Origin: Halisarca cf. caerulea
Taxonomy: Eukaryota > Porifera > Demospongiae > Chondrillida > Halisarcidae
Assembly (NCBI GenBank): GCA_963170055.1
Contig: CAUJGJ010000304.1
Location: 375,501-439,500 of the forward strand
Length of the DNA stretch: 64,000 nucleotides
Direction: 5' to 3'
The position numbers and the translations under genes are program-made. Below the pieces are notes generated by a model. That model made no database searches. It saw nothing but the letters and a program-made list of their open reading frames with translations, and had not been told where the DNA came from. The stretch's first letter is position 1, and each line of letters opens with the position of its first letter. Positions 1-13,700 of this stretch are shown in pieces.

Positions 1-3000
1 ACAAGACCTCCCTAACATTGAATACATCAATCATAGCTACGTAAGTGCCCACACAAAAAAAAACAATCCTTATAGGCAGTAATACTTGATAAACATACAC
101 ACATAGTACGTGCATGCAAAGTATGTAGACATAATCACAAACATGTATGTATGTACGTACATATGTACTGTATATCCTTTGCAGAGCTATAGAATTAGCA
201 CAGAGACTATACATGCACAATCATAAAATACCAAGTACACTTAACTATTATATTCATATCTCCATTTAGCTCCACTTCAGCTTACCTCCTTCTCAATGCG
301 CATTTGTTGCAATAGTTTCTCTTGTAGTACATCTTCTTCTAGTGGGGCCTATTACAAAGGATGTGAAAAACTACATCTGGTTCCATCTAACACATAATAA
401 AAGAGCAATGACCCCCCATCAACCCCTAATGAGTACAGTATAATCTCTCTAAACTGAACACCCTTTGGACCAAAGAAAATGTTTCGTTTAGGGAAGTTTC
501 TATGCTGGCATCTTATTCATGCACATTTGGGTAAGGTATGGACTAATTGCTAAACAAAATGAAGGCACTATCATGCGCATAAAGTGCACTGGTTCACCAT
601 TGTCATCAGCATGAATTTTGGTAACAGCTTTCTCGATGACTGGACTCAAATAACATTGAAAAAAACAAAATTGTTAGGTAACACAGACTTTCTGTGTTAC
701 GACACTTATCCCATTGAGTGATACATACCTACATGCATTGTAACCTTAGTACAGTATGCAAGGGCTATTGCTACTAGCATGCAAATGGTACATACATGAA
801 TCAAGAATCCAAAAATAGTACATCAAATGTTAATGGTATACACTGCATAGGAGTATAATATAAAGCTAACACAAAGTACACAGCACTACTTGTATGCAAG
901 AGAACCTTCTTAAAGTGAGCATCCCCAGGACTCCTCTCACTGTACCAGTCTCTAACTACAGGAGGATACTTCACAACAGGTGGTGGTGGAGGCTGCAGGT
1001 ACTGTTCATAATCAGATCCCAGACAGGACTTTAGCATCTGGTAAATTACAATGATAAAGTATGCATAAGCTTGAATAAAAATATTGAATGAATACTACAA
1101 TCAAACTTCACCCAGTCAGGGGTGTAGGAAGTTGTTTCACAGTGGGGGGCTGCCCTCAAAGACCAGCACCTATGTATATTACTAGCAAAATGGGTAACAT
1201 GGGTGAATATTCAAAATATATCTATATCAATTCTACTCTACTATTAGTTCTTGTCTAGTTGATTGTAATTCATTTTGTATTTCTTTAAATTCTTAGTTTA
1301 AAAAAAGATTGTTTAATCTTGGTGCAGTTTGCCTTTGATATTCATCATACTAATAACCAAACAGGGAATAACTGGACAGAATGGACCTAGTATACTTTTG
1401 ACTGACGCCAAAATCCACTACTTTATTCACGTTGCTAAGGCAAATAAAATGGCCGACCTAACAGCTGTAGTGAGCTTTGGACAGAATCAAAAGTTACAGA
1501 TGTTCAAACGGAAATTCTTGCCTTCTTCGGATATGAATTTAAATAGATTTGTGACAATTCATACTTAATTGCAAGTTTTTCTTAGCAATATATACAGTTT
1601 TCCTCTCAAGTTACCATTGTAAGTTGGTTATTTCAAAGGGGGGCTCAGCCCTCCATGTGCAATTTACAGGGGGGCTGCAGCCCCCCAGCCCCCCTGGTTC
1701 CTACGCCAGTGCCAGTACAACTTGCTATTGTACATCACTATGACCATTCTATCCCATGAAAGTTCATAGTCCAACAATGATGATCAGTGGGTGAAACCAG
1801 ATTACAATACACTATACACCTTATAATGCTTGTTGCAAAAGACAGAACACAAGTTGAATATAGGTATGCACATACGTACAAACACATCTCTCATGTTTCA
1901 TCTCACATGTCTCAATATCCACGGACAAGTTTGCTTTCATAGTATACATGTACTTTGAACAGTGGTCGTGCTCATTCAAAATGTGTGCATAAACATATGA
2001 ACATATATATATATGTATATATACATATAAACATATGAGCAGTACTACAATCATTGCAAGTCCAAGTAGATTGAGCTGGGGTCTGCAATCACAATTTCTA
2101 GCTTGAACACAGGATCAATGAAACCACGTTACAAAGTTCACCAGAAACCAAAGTTACGAGCTCAAGGTCTGATAGAGGACTCTTTATAGACACACCTATT
2201 ATGCCCAGTGGTCTGTATTTTAGGTATGGCGGGTATCCAAAAGTTTGCATATTAGGGTGTTAATCATTGTCCCCATCCTTTGTATGAGTTCGCATCTGCG
2301 CAGAAGGTCCGCATAGTATATGATAAGATATGTATCACACAATAACAAAAATGAAGTTACTGACCTTCTGTATCTTTGAGATTTGATTTGCAGTGAATCT
2401 GGTCTTGTAGATTAAATCACTGACTGATATTCCCTAGCGTTAAAAAAACAGGCTAATAATTTTATTATGCTCGCATATACACTATACACTGTAGAGCAAA
2501 CTAAATACTGCAAAGGGAAGCTAATGGATAGTACAAGTACTCAACAACTACACTAGTCTGGCATAGTTCAGACGGCTCATCCATTAAATTTTGGTGACAT
2601 CACGGGTCAACCAGCAAAAGACCAGAAATAGTGGTCTGGGCTATGCCGGGCTTACTGCAGCACACATGGCAGTAGTGCACCTGAATAGGATATAATAATA
2701 CATGATTGATATATACTATATACGTACAGTACATATGCTCAGTAAGTATCCCACCCAGGAGTATTATACCTGTAGTAAAGCAATAGTTGATTGAGTATAA
2801 TGGTGCAACCCAAACTTTGTGCTGTAGAACAACAAGATACAACTACCTAAACGCCAAGGTGGTAAGTTTTAGTTCCTTCTTTAAAACTTGAATAGTAAAT
2901 CAGGATTCTTTGAAACTTTCTCATTGGTAAGAATTCTAAAAAGAAGATAGATCTGTTTTTGTTGTTGCTATTGATGTTTTTTGCCAATAAAACAGCTTAT

Positions 3001-5546
3001 CTAGTTACTCACCCCCAGGTTTCAATCTGGTCTTAAGTTTTCTACATATGTACGTCAAGAGACTAGAAGTACATGTGTACTTATGTACATAGTTACTATG
3101 CGCGTCAAGAGACTAGAAGTGCATGTGTACTTACGTATGTACATAGTTACTATGCGCGTCAAGAGACTAGAAGTACATGTGTACTTATGTACATAGTTAC
3201 TATGCGCGTCAAGAGACTAGAAGTGCATGTGTACTTATGTACATAGTTACTATGTACGTCAAGAGACTAGAAGTACATGTGTACTTATGTAGTTACTATT
3301 CTGGTTTTCCGTGATCGCTTGCCTAGTCTCATTTCCAAGAGAAACACAACACCAGAAACATTTACCTACAACTTCAACTGACCCTGGAAAGACAGTGCTA
3401 GTGTAACCTAATTTATTACTAGAGAGAATGTTCAGCATGTCTCACAAAGTGGCATATTATGCACACAACCACCTACAGTACATGTACATACAATTGCTTG
3501 CATTTTACTCAAACAGAATCATGAATGGAAATCAACATATGTACATACATACAGTACTAACAGATCAAGATGGATGAGTGAATAATCAAATACCATTTCA
3601 TCCATTTGCTTCAAGACTTCATAACCTTTTTCTTTGTTTTTCTGCTTTGAATACAAGAATAACAATGTTGCATAAGTTTGTGAATCAGGAATGAATCCTT
3701 GCTGCTGTAGACGTTTCAAGAGGTTTTTCACTTGAACATCCTTACCCTGTTAAATAAAAGTGAAAAACTAATATAACTCACAACATTTAATCCATGTATA
3801 CATCAAAGGTAGTACAAACTACAAAAAACCTGCAAAAAAACTCATTGCCTCACCTTCTTTGCCCACCCTAAGAGCATTAGGTTGCATACATCATTGCTGA
3901 AAGAATGTCCTAGTTTCTGGTAACTCTTGAACATACGATCCGCACGCTCCACCTGCCAACCACAAGTACATCCAATGAATAGACTAACATTCAAAGTAAC
4001 CAAAGGCACAAATTTACAAAGATCTCTCTAATAATTAGCAAATAAATGTCATCTGGAATTAAATAGTGAGAGGTACACATGTACGTATGTACCATAGCAC
4101 ACTGTATAAGAAACTGGGTACGTTGATAGACTTGCATAAATGCTACATGTGGAAAGGGTCATAATTAATCTCAGACAAATACTGTGTACAGAACAGAATA
4201 CCCGCAATTACATACATACATATGTACATACATACTACATCATTCAAAACTACGTATACATCAGCCACAAAGGACACTAGGAATACAGTGATGAGTTTCT
4301 AGATGTGAATATACCTTGAACCAATATCAAACAGAGATGGTTACAAATGCACATATATGTATACAGTCCACTTGTAGTACTAACCATTCCCTGACTAAGG
4401 AAAGCCTCCAAACATGCGACAACATCACACTCCCTAAGCAATGGTAGCTTAGAGGAAGTGTTTTCTTCATCTGCTGAGCTTGCTTTGTTTGATGAAGAGG
4501 TAGTCACAGCACTAACGCTAGAATTTCTTCCACCCTTGGGGCAACAACCTAACAGAGTAATGAAAAACAGCACTTAAGCAGCTGACATTTGAAATGTTCA
4601 CATACAATTTAAGGTCATGACAATGGGATCAATATGCAGCATTGATACACAAGAGCTTGTGCAGTTTGACAGATGATGCCAAATGCTCCACATTAAGTGC
4701 TGTACAACGTGTTTACGACCATATAGTGGGTATTTATGGAGGGATAAAAAATTGTGGTTTTCATGGTTGGGAAGGGAACTGTAAAATATTTTCTCACAAA
4801 AGTTAGTATTACCACAAGACTTCATTTCCATCTGGCATGAGCTACATGAATTTTTTACCATGAACCCAAATTTTTAGCATCCACAAAAAATTAATTATAC
4901 CCCTTGAAAAATATCCTCTCTATTGTATGTAGCAGTGTTAGCTGTAGAGACATATTAATATAGCATGGCCCCACTTCATGTGACGTGAATGTGTAGGAGC
5001 CTATTGCTTCTGATAGAGCAACAGGTATCAGGTATCAGGAATACTTATTTCACCTGAGGGGCTGTTAGCCAGGGGCTACTCCACCCAGCACCCAGAAGGT
5101 GCTTGGGTAGAGTAGCTATGGCAGCTGCTACTACACAGATTTAATGGCTACTCTTTGATAAGTAAGATCACATTAAGTAAGGGCTACTTGTTGTGCAGTA
5201 GCCCATTGGGCTAGTGACCTCTCTCCAGGGGTAATAATGATACCAGAATCACTGACAACTGATAACTCAAAACTTACGAAAAGTATAAGCTGAATTAGGA
5301 ACTCCATTTAAACATTCTGACACACACCTTTATATACTGTGTCCTTACAATCTGACAGTAAGTGGCTTTACGTTACCATTTCCATATTTACTTCTACAGA
5401 CGCTCTAAAACCATGTTATAGCACTAACTCCAAGAATGCAAACTCGATGACCTCGCCCGAAACAAACCTATTCTGTAGTTCATTCTGATCTTCAGATGTC
5501 CTTGTACAGACATACCCAGTACGCTTCTGCAAATCCGCGGTATCAT
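1..5546 (-). CDS. POLRMT: POLRMT-like mitochondrial RNA polymerase, N-terminal part (3' end outside window)
   Basis: Probable single-subunit mitochondrial RNA polymerase, which transcribes mtDNA; only the N-terminal extension is in the window. Predicted exons: 5546-5429, 4548-4385, 3952-3854, 3746-3594, 2433-2365, 1037-906 and 348-286, all with GT-AG borders and compatible phases, about 266 residues. The chosen ATG at 5546 opens a 39-residue segment rich in Arg and Ser with no acidic residue (begins MIPRICRSVLG), typical of a mitochondrial transit peptide. Exons 3 and 4 form PPR-type helices (NLMLLGWAKKG, then GFIPDSQTYATLLFLYSKQK), matching the PPR pair of POLRMT, including the LGWA motif. 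A Pro-rich linker (QPPPPPVV) and a helix ending LLQQMRIEKE follow, as expected before the polymerase core. The catalytic domain is not visible. Alternative: another mitochondrial PPR protein. Confidence 0.62.
1038..2364 (-). other. Intron of POLRMT-like gene with repeat debris
   Basis: A 1.3 kb intron between the exons ending at 2365 and starting at 1037. It holds C/G-rich repeat ends near 1120-1160 and 1640-1712. The right end carries the motif GGTTCCTACGCCAGTGCC and runs of C, and the left end has GGGGTGTAGGAAG, suggesting the two ends of a degenerate inverted-repeat transposon of about 590 bp. No coding sequence is supported in it. Confidence 0.35.
3048..3298. repeat. Tandem repeat, about 56-bp unit, 4-5 copies
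   Basis: The core GTCAAGAGACTAGAAGT followed by GCATGTGTACTTATG and ACATAGTTACTATG recurs four to five times with small length changes. It lies in the POLRMT-like intron between exons 3594 and 2433. Units are contiguous, without unique spacers, so this is a minisatellite and not a CRISPR array. Confidence 0.85.
4717..4915. repeat. Dispersed repeat related to the element at 14536-15062
   Basis: The stretch starts with ACCATATAGTGGGTA followed by GTGGTTTTCATGGTTGG, closely resembling the ends of the inverted-repeat element at 14536-15062 (ACCATATAGC, GTGGTTTTCGTGG). It lies in the first intron of the POLRMT-like gene. It is probably a truncated copy of the same non-autonomous family. Confidence 0.5.
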
Positions 5547-5978
5547 TCTTCTCTTTTATAGGATCTGCTCCTGGATCCTGTCCTACACCATAGACCCTCA
5601 ATAGTCTATGCCTACACCCTACACACGTAGTCTACGTGTGATACAGGGATTGCGAAACACCACAGCGCGCGATCGATATACGTATGCATGTCTGCGCATA
5701 ACAGAAATCAATAATTTTAATATGGGTCGACGAAAAGCTAGTGGCATTAATTTTCCTTCGATACATGCAACTGGTATGGTCGACTCAGCTATAGGTCATG
5801 ACCATGCTTTTTACGGCTTCTTATGTGCTATATAGAAACATGCAGTTTATAATATACGTAATTGCATTCTATATATAGTCTATAATTAAGGGAATATTCT
5901 TTTTTGGAGTATACCATTAATAAATCTTACAATGTAACATAACACATAGAGAACTTCAAATCATTGAGTCTGGTTCAT
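5547..5978. other. Intergenic segment upstream of POLRMT-like gene
   Basis: Contains the presumptive 5' UTR and promoter of the POLRMT-like gene. Around 5640-5700 it is comparatively CpG-rich (GCGCGCGATCGATATACG). A short phrase, CACCATAGACCCTCAATA, at about 5587 recurs near 34908, indicating a dispersed repeat. No coding sequence is supported. Confidence 0.3.
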
Positions 5979-6370
5979 TCATACATGGCCCTCATTGATG
6001 ATCACATCAATGGGGGTATCAGTCAGGTCAAGTCTTGCTGGTCTGTGCAGGGCTGATCTTGCACCTCTCAGGCATAGATTAGTAGAGTCGATGAGTGAGA
6101 ATCCAAGCTTACATCGGATCATCTTCATTGTCTCACTGTATGGTGAGGAATGCTTCTGGCTGATCAACGAGGCTAATCTTTTATAAAAGATTGCCGCAGA
6201 AGGTCCCAACCCACCTGTTGCAGACAGCACAATGGGTGTAAAGGAGCCGTGTTCATGCAACTTCAATGATTCTCCTAGCTCTCGTAGTGCCTTCTCTTCT
6301 AGCTCCTTTTCATTCTGTCTGTAGGTTGATTGGATGGTCTGGTTGGCGTAGGCTCTATATATATATCAAT
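5979..6370 (-). mobile_element. 3' relic of RT retroelement (same family as 50165-53129)
   Basis: A minus-strand reading frame contains FYKRLASLIS, IRCKLGFSLI and LCLRGARSALH. These align in order with YKRLAHLLS, LRCRLGFALL and MCLRGSRS at the C-terminus of the retroelement in the CELSR intron. Only this C-terminal tail is present, with no reverse-transcriptase motifs, so it is a 5'-truncated relic. It lies between the POLRMT-like and ANKRD-like genes. Confidence 0.75.
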
Positions 6371-6804
6371 TAATTTCTACTCTCTCTATATAGAAGATCC
6401 TATCAGGGTATCATTATTTAGACTGGGGAGTCTTTAGCCATATATCCTGACATGCAGGCACCCAATAAATAAAAGAAGAGAATACATTATAAAACAAAAA
6501 TATAAAGAAATGGATAATACAAAGTAGCAAGACTGGAGGATTGATATAGCATTGATATATATATTCAAGCGGATTGAAAAAAAATAAACAGGAGTATTAG
6601 AATTATTTCATGCAAGCATGCTGTAAATATATATATAATATCCTATTGAACAAGTATACACAGTACACAGTACCATGCATGCACTGCAGTACATTCAGCG
6701 AAGTGCATATATATTTATTTTCGAATCTGTGCATGAATGCTTTCAGCTAGTGTTAATTTCAGTTTACTGACATGAATTTACATATCAGTGATAGTTATAT
6801 ATAG

Positions 6805-6862
<58 letters not shown>

Positions 6863-7704
6863 TGGAAAATTAGGGTTTCCTACACATTTTGTAAATAGAA
6901 TTAACCTGATAGTTTGCAATTGGTCTTTAGAGCAAAAGATTTTATACCAATTTCCATAATGTTGCGTGCAATCATCAGGCAGATAATGCAGAAGACATCT
7001 ATGCATGAAGTTCATAGACATAAAACACTCTATAATAATATTATACATCATAAGTTTTATAAGGAATCAAGCTTGTTGCCTGTTAATTTAGTAATTTAAT
7101 TTTGAATTGATTATGTGAATCGAATTGCCAAAATACTTTTTCTGCACATATGTACTTTTCTGTTTTATAATTATATAATTCAATTCAATCATTTCAGCAC
7201 ACCCCATGGACAAATGGGTGCTAGGACTCTGATAGGTCCATTGTAGCAGTACTGATCACAGCATAGATACTCTATATTTCGCATGTAGAGTATCCATGAT
7301 CACAGTAATAGATAAAGGCTGAGGCATACGTACATAATACAGTATGTCCAGATGTGTACATGTCCAAGGTGCAAAATACAAACCCAAAACGAGCACACCA
7401 TGCATGACAATACATTGCAAGATATTCCTATTACAGCAGTACAAGCAACAGAGTGTATGTATACGTAGCTGTTCACTTCCTACTAGCATCCCCTGAGGCA
7501 CAGCACTGTCACAGGATAAAATAATACAGAAAACAAAAAGCAATGCATGTACTGTAAGGAATATAGTAAACAGCACAACAAACACTGTAGGCATTGTCTT
7601 GGATAGATGCATATACAAAGTACGTACATATAATTTGAATGTGCAAGGGAAAATAATATCTTACGATGATCATATCTACTTTAAATTAAGAATATTCAGT
7701 AGAT
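6371..7704. other. AT-rich intergenic stretch with (TA)n
   Basis: Holds an AT-rich tract with a roughly 58-bp (TA)n microsatellite at about 6803-6861. Palindromic TA/CATG-rich phrases flank it. I see no exon with plausible splice sites. The right side is the 3' flank of the ANKRD-like gene. Confidence 0.4.
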
Positions 7705-10700
7705 CTACATTATGCCACTGATTACATTCATAAAGGCTTCTTGGTGCTCTCTCTTCAAATTCCTCAGTTCTTCTGTTTGTCGTCTACACATTCGAGTCTA
7801 CAGTATTGCAAGTATTTAATATGAGAGTATTATACAGACACAAACACATGTACAGTATAACATGGTGCACAAAGGTCAGTACTCACTTTAAGGATGTACA
7901 CCTTGTCCCAAACATCAGTTACATAGCTTTGAAGCAGTTTTTGCTTCTTCTCCAAAATACTGCTTCTGCTTTCATTACTTTCACTCCCCCCTTCAACTGC
8001 AGCACTGCAACAACTGTTTTTCCGGTCACTAGTTTTTAACTTCTCCATCAAATAACCACACACTGTTGGTGGGGGTTGAGGGATATTTGCTTTAGTGTGA
8101 GCTCTAATAAGCTCAGATTCAAAGTGAATTCGAAGCCTTTCCTACATACAAGTACATAATATACAGAGAATAAATTCAAAACAGAATTGTATTATGATAC
8201 CTACATAGAGCAGTTACGTATGTACATCACAAAGTGACGCCCTTTCTACTTCTGTCAGGCAAAAGGAGTATGCAAAGTGTCTGTAAAGAAAACCCTTTTT
8301 ATGACCATTTACAGCAAGTACAAATGGAACATAGAAGAGAGAATTTATAGTGTATCCCATGAAATATTGAAGAACCCTATTTTTGAAAGAGCAAATTTTG
8401 TCCTCTGACTCTTTGATCTTGTTATGAATCTTGGTACAGTTGAGAGCACAGCGAGAACAAGCTGTGGTAAAATGTGTTCTGTAATCCATAAAACAAGTTG
8501 AAAAGGGAGTTCTGTACGTATGCATTGCAGAGGATTTTTGCCCATGTGGAATTATAAAAAGTTTGTGATGTCACGTGCAACTATTCTACACATCTGTATA
8601 TACGTACATACTGTAAGCACAAACATAAAATACATAGTATTAACATACAATATGCATGTACCTGCTCTCTACAATGACGCGTACTCAACATTTTCAGTTG
8701 CAATTCCTGTTCCTTAATCAATGAACAAGCACTGTCATGTGTATTCTACAAGAGCACATACGTAGAAGGAAGCAGTATCACATGTGCAAAGCTTATCTCA
8801 TACGTATATATGCACAGGCATACTGCAATGTAAGTATTATGTGAGCAACTCGACACATTAGTAGTGTGCATGCATATGATACATATACATCTATAATAAC
8901 AAAATAATATCAATACTATGCACCATAAACATAATTTCATACCTTTGAGGTCTGCTTCGGAGTTACTTCCTCCTTTGCTGAAGACAAGGAATCATAACAG
9001 CTGGAAAGTGTAGAGAAATTTAGAAGCTTGCCACAGTCCATATCCCTGAGGGAATATGCCTGCCGTTGGGAAACAATGTCTGACGTAGTAACAGGCCGAA
9101 ATCGTTTCTTTGGTGGCTAAAGTTGAAGATATGTAGGAGTGCTATGAACATCAATAACAAACACACATTACAAAAGAACTCACAAGCATCGATGTGCTAT
9201 CACTATTCCAACCTGAATTTCAGCAAAGAATAGAAAACACAATGTGAAGTCATAGAAATTTAGCACTAAACTTCGTGTAACACAAAAGACTCACAATTGC
9301 TTTGGCTCTGACCAATGGACTTGACACCTTTTGCTGACAAAGTAGGAGTCCTATTGCAACGTGATGAGATGGTGGTTAAGTGATGTCCTTGAGCAGACTT
9401 AGATGTGGTTGGGTAGGGAGAGGAGCCGGATGCTATGGTAGCCAGTGAGAAAAGAGGGTCTTCAGCTGCATTGGAGTAAGTCTTTGTAGAATTACAGTGT
9501 GAAAATTTCAGAGAAACAGGGAATGACAGCTGGCTCCTATCCTCAGCAGAAGCTGCAGATGATGTGGAAGTCATAGTAGGTGCTTCATCATCATCAGACT
9601 GTTGGTTACGATCTAATTGAATAGTTGTCTTTTGAGCATTCGTTGATGTAGGTTTAGGAGATGACTTGCTTGATAAAAACGACCCCTCTGCAGCATGTAA
9701 GAGACACTCTAAGGAAGATGATACAGGACTCTTCCTATCAGCTTCATCAGTTGATATAGGAGGACGAAATTCTGCATCAGGTGGACCACAATAAGTGTGG
9801 TCAGGTGGCAAACTCAGGATTACAGGGAAACTGTTTTGTTCCTGTATTGGAATGTCCTTTTCCTTGCATTCCACAGCAGATGATGTCTCCATACAGTCCC
9901 CTGTGCCTGGAGAGTCTGGCTCATGTTGCGATACAGATGACATTTGCTCCTCCACAGGAGGACATGTATCAATATGCTTCATGTCAGTGGCTTGCTCTGT
10001 GTTTAACAAGACTCCAGTAGACTTTAATTCATTCTGATCTTCTTGCATGATGGTATCCTTGCTTTCCTGCATTGCCTCCAGGTATTCACCACCTTCTTCA
10101 TGACTCACAGAGCGAACTGATTTACTACAAGGTTCTGCATCTATCTGATCAGTCTGAGATACAAGTGTTTGCTCAACAAAAGAGAGAACTTTTCCTCTAT
10201 GTTGACTATCACTAACACTTTCCATAGTACTTACATCAGCATCATCTTTAACACAGCATTCATCTACATTGGAGGGCTCATCTACCCCTACACTTTCTAC
10301 ATGTGCATCACTTTTCCTAGAACTGCTCTGCACATGAATCTGCGATTCCTCAACTTGGGCAACTTCACCAGCATCTTTCATCATGGCCTTCTTGCTAAAT
10401 TCAGTAACAGCACTTGGTTTCTCGAAGGGTTTGGGTTTCTCAACGGATTCTGTGTCGTGTGGATCACTCTGCAATAAAGGATCTTGTTCCAGGTGGGTAG
10501 ATGACATATAAGGCTTGTCAGTGCTGTCGACATGGGAAGTACGCTGACATACCAAATCTTCACTGGTCTCCTCATTTTCGATAACTTTACTACCATCCCA
10601 ACTAGGATTACTTTCAATATCTGATATGCTTTGTAGCATTTCGTCTTTGTTTTCATTCTCTACCTTGAAATCAGTTATCAAACATTTCTTGACTGTAACA

Positions 10701-13700
10701 TTGGTCAGGGGAACAGATACAACTAGCCCGCTTAGAACCGTGTTGAATGGGAAAGCATCAATTGAAGCCTTTTTAGGGGTCTCTCGCTTCTCATGTACAG
10801 CAAACTGCTGGGATTTTCTAGGGGTATTTTTCAAGCTCTGCTCTTCGCCTGGGTCTTCCAGTTTATTAAGAATGCTAACCATTCGCTTGTCTCCGTCACC
10901 TTCAGCTACTATCAGTGGAGAAACTCCTTGACTATTAGGACACTTAGGGTCAGCTCCGAACTGCATCAGGACTGAAGCAACCTATGTAATATTTAAAGAG
11001 TAAATATAATACAGGACAGATTAAGTGGTATTCAATATACTGCACTTGATCATCTTACAAGTGACTAATCCCTTATGATCATTGTAGTGAAGAAGTATTC
11101 AACCAGGGAGGACCTTAGCCAAGAGGCTACTACTCTAGGCGTCCAGTCAAAAATCAGAGGCTTTAGAAAAATTCAGAAATAACACATAAAAATATTCCCT
11201 ATTGTCCACGGCTTAGTACCACTTGTTAGCATAATAATGAAGTAGTGTCTCAGTAGAGTGTCCTGCAAAGAGCCAAACTGGTGCAAGAACAAGGGATTAG
11301 TGGACAAGAGGTGATGATGTAGCAAATTTTGTACAAACTCAACAAGGAAGCCACTACAAGTGGGCGGATAGAAATATGCTGGCATGTAGTTAAACAAACA
11401 GCTGCCATCAGATACAACTAGCCTGCTTACAACTGTGTTGAATGGAAAAGCAGCAACTGAAGCCTTTTAGGGGTCTCTCGCTTCTCATGCACAGCCATAC
11501 ATAACCCTAACCTACAACTTTATGAAGGGGCTCAGGGTTCTCCCTACATACATTAAGGCATATTGGCCCAATATGCCTTCCTTGCTGAAGGCATATCGGC
11601 ATATCGGCCAATACGCCTTCCTTGCTGAAGGCATATCGGCCAATACGCCTTCCTTGCTGAAGGCATATCGGCCAATACGCCTTCCTTGCTGAAGGCATAT
11701 CAGCCAATACGCCTTCAAAACTAAAAGAAGTCTTCCAATATCCTGTGTGTTTACCTAGCAAGGTCACAGAAGTACAGGATTTATTAGATTATACATACAT
11801 TACTATTGTAATACTGTATAGTAATAGTAATGGGAATTAATAATCAAATGGAGCCAAACAAGTGATGATTGGCAGTGTGCAACTGTCACCATGTAAGCTC
11901 ATTGGCAGAATGCACACAAGAACTCTTCCCAACCTCAGCAAGCTGGCAGCAATTTGTCTTATGCCAATGTCCACCATGAACTGTGAAGGTGGCTTATTGG
12001 CACACAGATGTGTGGTAGCACGCGACACCCCATATCCCTTGAATTTTTTTTTTTTGGGGGGGGGGGGAGAACACTGGGTTTTATGGAAGAGCACTTCCAA
12101 GAGACAGGAAAGGTAGATGGAGGAGATAGAGGCATTCAGAATGGACGACAAAGAATAACAGATGATGGATTTAGAAGCCAGGAGTGGATGAGCCGGAGGT
12201 TCGTCAGAGCAATGATAGAATAGGGTTTAAGTAAAGACAGAGCTTCCTTGCACCATTCAGGGGTGGTCAGAGATAGGTGCAAGACATAGAAAGTAAGGTA
12301 GAATCATAAGAACATATAAACGTATACGTATCTATCCAACCACTTGTAGCAAACTCCTTGTTACGTTTGTATAGAATCAGCTAATGGAGACAAAGTTGTT
12401 GTTTAGGATATTGGCTACTGTGATTTGATCTGCTCTGAAGAATCTCCAGTTGACAGTCAAGGGTTAGGATATATAGAAGAATGATTTAGAAGGGTTTTAG
12501 AAGGTTAATGGAGAAGCACCACTCTTTCTTGGCTATCCTCTGCATGGTCAGAACAAGATAAATACTTCAAATCATGTACTCTAGCAAATGGGATGGATAC
12601 ATAATCAACATTTTGAAGAAAGTTGTTTCATTTGCCCATTTCATTTCGAATTGACTTGGAGCTCCGAAAGCACAATGTTACTTTACCATTACAGCCATGG
12701 GTCATGCCCTAAGCAATATACATAACTGTCATGATCATATTTTGTCAGTCACTTTTGGGGCCGGTCAGGCAACCCTATTTAATCTAGGGAGGTTATAGAC
12801 AGGTTACTGTATATGTACGGTACAGGTCAAAAGTTACTTACTCCTTCCCGCAAGCGCCCGCAGACAAAACTTGTAAATTACCGCAGAATTTAACACCTCA
12901 AACTGTAGTCTCATTCCCAGCCCCACTTCCAGCCACCAGTTTATTCTCGCCCGGAAAAGTGGGTCTGGCAACAACGGTGGGTAAAACCTGGTTTACGATA
13001 AAGAAATCTGATTGGTTTGCACAAAACCGTGCAAACCAATCAGATGCTGTATTGCACATATCACATGTTATGTCAGGAGCATCAGCCTTCCTTTTAAGTG
13101 CGAAAGAAGCTGGAGTGAAGTACGTCAGTGGAAGAAGTAGAACCTTTATACTGCGACTGGAAAAATGGTTTGATTGGAACTATATCAAAAAAGTTATTAA
13201 GGCGACCACTGCTCTTGGCCATTCTTCGCCGAAGCGTGAACAGTGCAACACTGTCAAGCAGTTTGTTTCTGGTCACGATGTTTTTATCTCTTTACCAACT
13301 GGAGGAGGAAAAATAGCTGTATGATACTTTAATCCTTGCTTAAATCCCGAAAACATGGAGATCAGCAAACGCAGCTTACAGTGCCGTAAGAAGGAAAACG
13401 CCATCCAGTCAGGCATACATTATCTAAGAAAAATCTTTTTGAAGATCAGCGTTATCTTTACTTTGTTGGTGGGTGACTCTTCTGTTGTACATATTATTGA
13501 CAGGAGAGTGACACAGAATGCGCAAGCGAGTAATGTATTTATCACTCATTCCACCGATCTCACCTATTCCCACTGAGCTTAATAAAAGCAGTTCTGCCTA
13601 ATCATAGATACTCTAACCTACGTACGCGGTTGTGTAGGTTAGAGTATCTATGGCCTAACTAAGTAAGATGTTTCACGCTAGCTCTCATTGTATCCTATGG

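Noticed and set aside
11551..11716. Possible CRISPR-like array (also 3048-3298)
   Set aside because: Units are directly contiguous with no unique spacers and the window is eukaryotic; these are minisatellites.
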